From an uncultured Bradyrhizobium sp. (GTDB taxonomy: Bacteria > Pseudomonadota > Alphaproteobacteria > Rhizobiales > Xanthobacteraceae), in assembly GCF_936943645.1 (NCBI RefSeq), contig NZ_CAKZJO010000063.1, positions 1 to 63,710 of the forward strand: a stretch of DNA of 63,710 nt, given 5' to 3'. Positions 62,379 through 63,710 of this stretch are shown here, in pieces (position 1 is the stretch's first letter; each line of letters begins with the position of its first letter). Both the position numbers and the translations under genes were made by a program. Under the pieces are notes generated by a model. The model made no database searches. It worked only from the letters and a program-made list of their open reading frames with translations, and was not told where the DNA came from.

Positions 62379-63590
62379 TCATGCGGCGAGAAGCAGGATT
62401 TCGCGCACGTCGGCAGGACCCTCGATCTTGCGCGGGTTGCGCGGGATCCAGTTCGTGCGCATGGCCTGCTCGGCGATGGCGTCGAAATGCTCGGGCGAAA
62501 CGCGCACGTCGCCAAGGCTGCGCGGCATGCCGAGCGAGCGGATGAAGGCATCGAGCACGTCGGCGGCGGCATGGCCGGGATAGCCCATGGCGGCGGCGAC
62601 GATCATCTGCCGCTCGGCATTGTCGCGCGCATTCCAGCGCATCACCGCCGGCAGCATGACGCAGGAGGTGTAGCCGTGCGGCACGTCGAAGCCTGCGCCG
62701 AGCACGTAGCCAATGCCGTGGCTCGCGCCCATCGGCACGCCGGCGGCGAGCGCGCCCATCGACAGCCAGGTGCCGATCTGCGCGTCCATGCGCGCGTCGA
62801 GATCGGACGGATCGGCCTTCACCCGCGGCAGCGCGTCGGCGAGCATGGCGAGGCCCTTCACCGATTGTGCATCGGCGTAGGGGTGCGTCTCGCGCGAGCA
62901 GATCGCCTCGACGCAATGGTCCAGAGCGCGGATGCCGGTCGACAGGAACAGCCATTCCGGCGTGTGCACGGTGATGGCGGGATCGAGGATGGTCGCGCGC
63001 GGCACGAGAAGCGGATGCCGCAGCATCTGCTTCACATGGGTGCTGAGGTCGGTAACCCCTGCGATCGAGCTGAACTCGCCGCCGGCGATCGTGGTCGGAA
63101 CGCTGATCTGGCGCACCGTCGGCGCCTTCATCTCGGGCGCGACGCCCTTGTGAACGCGGATGCGATCGATGCCGCCGATGTCGGTGATGCCATTGGCGAG
63201 ACAAAGCTGCGCCGCCTTGGCGCCGTCGGTGATCGAGCCGCCGCCGACGGTGACGATCAGGTCGGCTTCCGCTTCGCGCGCGGCATTCGTGGCCGCGATC
63301 ACCGCCTCGCGCGGCGTATGCGCCGGCATGGCGTCGAACAGGCCGGCACAGCGCGCGCCCAGCGCGTCCTTGATCTTGGTGATCTCGTCGGTCTCGCGGT
63401 TGAGCGTGCCCGAGACCATCAGGAAGGCGCGGCGCGTTCCCAACCGATCCATCTGCGCGACGATGGCGCCGGCCGCAGGATGGCCGAACACGACCTCCTC
63501 GATCGCGCCGAAAACGACACGTCCCTGGTGCACGCCTGTCCTCCCGGACAATTTTGTCTTGTTTTTGCTCGGGTAATCTAGCCGAGCCAT
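62379..63590 (-). CDS. Iron-containing alcohol dehydrogenase-fold protein (maleylacetate reductase-like)
   Basis: A 403-residue group III dehydrogenase. NAD-binding N-domain (about 20-180) has VTVGGGSITDGAKAAQLCLA; C-domain has the His-rich site with ALDHCVEAICS near 224 and SHGIGYVLGAGFDVPHG near 295. Three His are in the metal-site positions, but the usual Asp four residues before the first His is Arg (TGIRALDHC), which resembles maleylacetate reductase-type enzymes that work without metal. The ATG at 63590 is used. It may reduce a keto or aldehyde intermediate. Upstream of it is the window end. Confidence 0.88.
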   Translation of the reverse strand: MARLDYPSKNKTKLSGRTGVHQGRVVFGAIEEVVFGHPAAGAIVAQMDRLGTRRAFLMVSGTLNRETDEITKIKDALGARCAGLFDAMPAHTPREAVIAATNAAREAEADLIVTVGGGSITDGAKAAQLCLANGITDIGGIDRIRVHKGVAPEMKAPTVRQISVPTTIAGGEFSSIAGVTDLSTHVKQMLRHPLLVPRATILDPAITVHTPEWLFLSTGIRALDHCVEAICSRETHPYADAQSVKGLAMLADALPRVKADPSDLDARMDAQIGTWLSMGALAAGVPMGASHGIGYVLGAGFDVPHGYTSCVMLPAVMRWNARDNAERQMIVAAAMGYPGHAAADVLDAFIRSLGMPRSLGDVRVSPEHFDAIAEQAMRTNWIPRNPRKIEGPADVREILLLAA

Positions 63591-63620
63591 TAGCGGCCGT
63601 CATGTGCGAAGACGCTGGGT

Positions 63621-63692
63621 TTCTCTTACCCTTCCCTGGAGGGGGAGGGTCGATCGCGCGAAGCGCGAGCGGGGGGGGGTGGTCTCTCCTCG
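63621..63692. repeat. Partial intergenic palindromic repeat (TCTCTCC/GGAGGGGGAGGG type)
   Basis: TTACCCTTCCCTGGAGGGGG then GAGGGTCGATCGCGCGAAGC, followed by a run of nine G and GGTCTCTCC, resembles a repeat found at gene ends in these genomes; a fragment of the same type (CCTCCCCCTCCAGGGCAGGG) lies at 29496-29517. The right end may run off the window. Confidence 0.5.
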
Positions 63693-63710
63693 CGGGCGGT
63701 GTGGACGCGG

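Overview
The window is a high-GC alphaproteobacterial chromosome segment with 48 protein genes and no RNA gene, insertion sequence, phage gene or CRISPR array that I can see. It most likely comes from Bradyrhizobium or a very close relative. The strongest evidence is the locus at 4.3-8.2 kb, where a class II aminoacyl-tRNA-synthetase-like amino acid:[carrier protein] ligase, an acyl-CoA dehydrogenase homologue and a stand-alone carrier protein match the arrangement I recall for B. japonicum Bll0957. The many ABC importers, the intergenic palindromic repeats and the acyl-CoA metabolism genes fit the same assignment. I could run no database search, so all family names come from recognising motifs.

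Layout. 0-4.1 kb: an orphan Bug-type solute receptor and a four-PAS GGDEF-EAL protein. 4.3-8.2 kb: the aminoacyl-carrier-protein locus (GNAT-like protein, ligase and acyl-CoA dehydrogenase leftward, carrier protein rightward); both arms end at an identical 44-bp perfect palindrome. 8.3-13.6 kb: methionine salvage (mtnP, mtnA), a HAD hydrolase, a secreted trypsin-like protease and a Baeyer-Villiger-type monooxygenase. 13.8-26.2 kb: an amide-utilisation region. A hybrid histidine kinase fused to an NCS1-type transporter, with its LuxR-type response regulator, runs divergently from a five-gene urea/amide ABC importer followed by formamidase, an FmdB zinc-ribbon protein and aliphatic amidase.

26.4-41.2 kb is a cell-envelope region: an autotransporter with a TTG start, a solitary MCE protein, an ADP-forming acyl-CoA synthetase-like protein, three family 2 glycosyltransferases, and a Gram-negative class GN sortase next to its VIT/vWA substrate, with a divergent HTH regulator. 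41.4-53.4 kb is acyl-CoA metabolism: a branched-chain-type solute receptor, an acyl-CoA synthetase, two acyl-CoA dehydrogenases, a GST, an AraC regulator, a beta-keto acid cleavage enzyme and a two-subunit biotin-dependent acyl-CoA carboxylase. Together they suggest import, CoA activation, dehydrogenation, carboxylation and cleavage of an unidentified carboxylic acid. 53.4-63.6 kb: a small ClpP-like periplasmic protein, a CREST-type membrane protein behind two strong operator palindromes, a complete dipeptide/oligopeptide ABC importer, another acyl-CoA synthetase and an iron-alcohol-dehydrogenase-fold protein.

Intergenic palindromic repeats of several families sit at many gene ends. Two 150-bp copies of one family lie in opposite orientation near 13.7 and 60.7 kb. 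The observations most worth following are the palindrome-bracketed aminoacyl-carrier-protein locus, the transporter-kinase fusion facing an amide operon, the single-substrate sortase pair with an intervening terminator, and the twin operators before the CREST-type gene.
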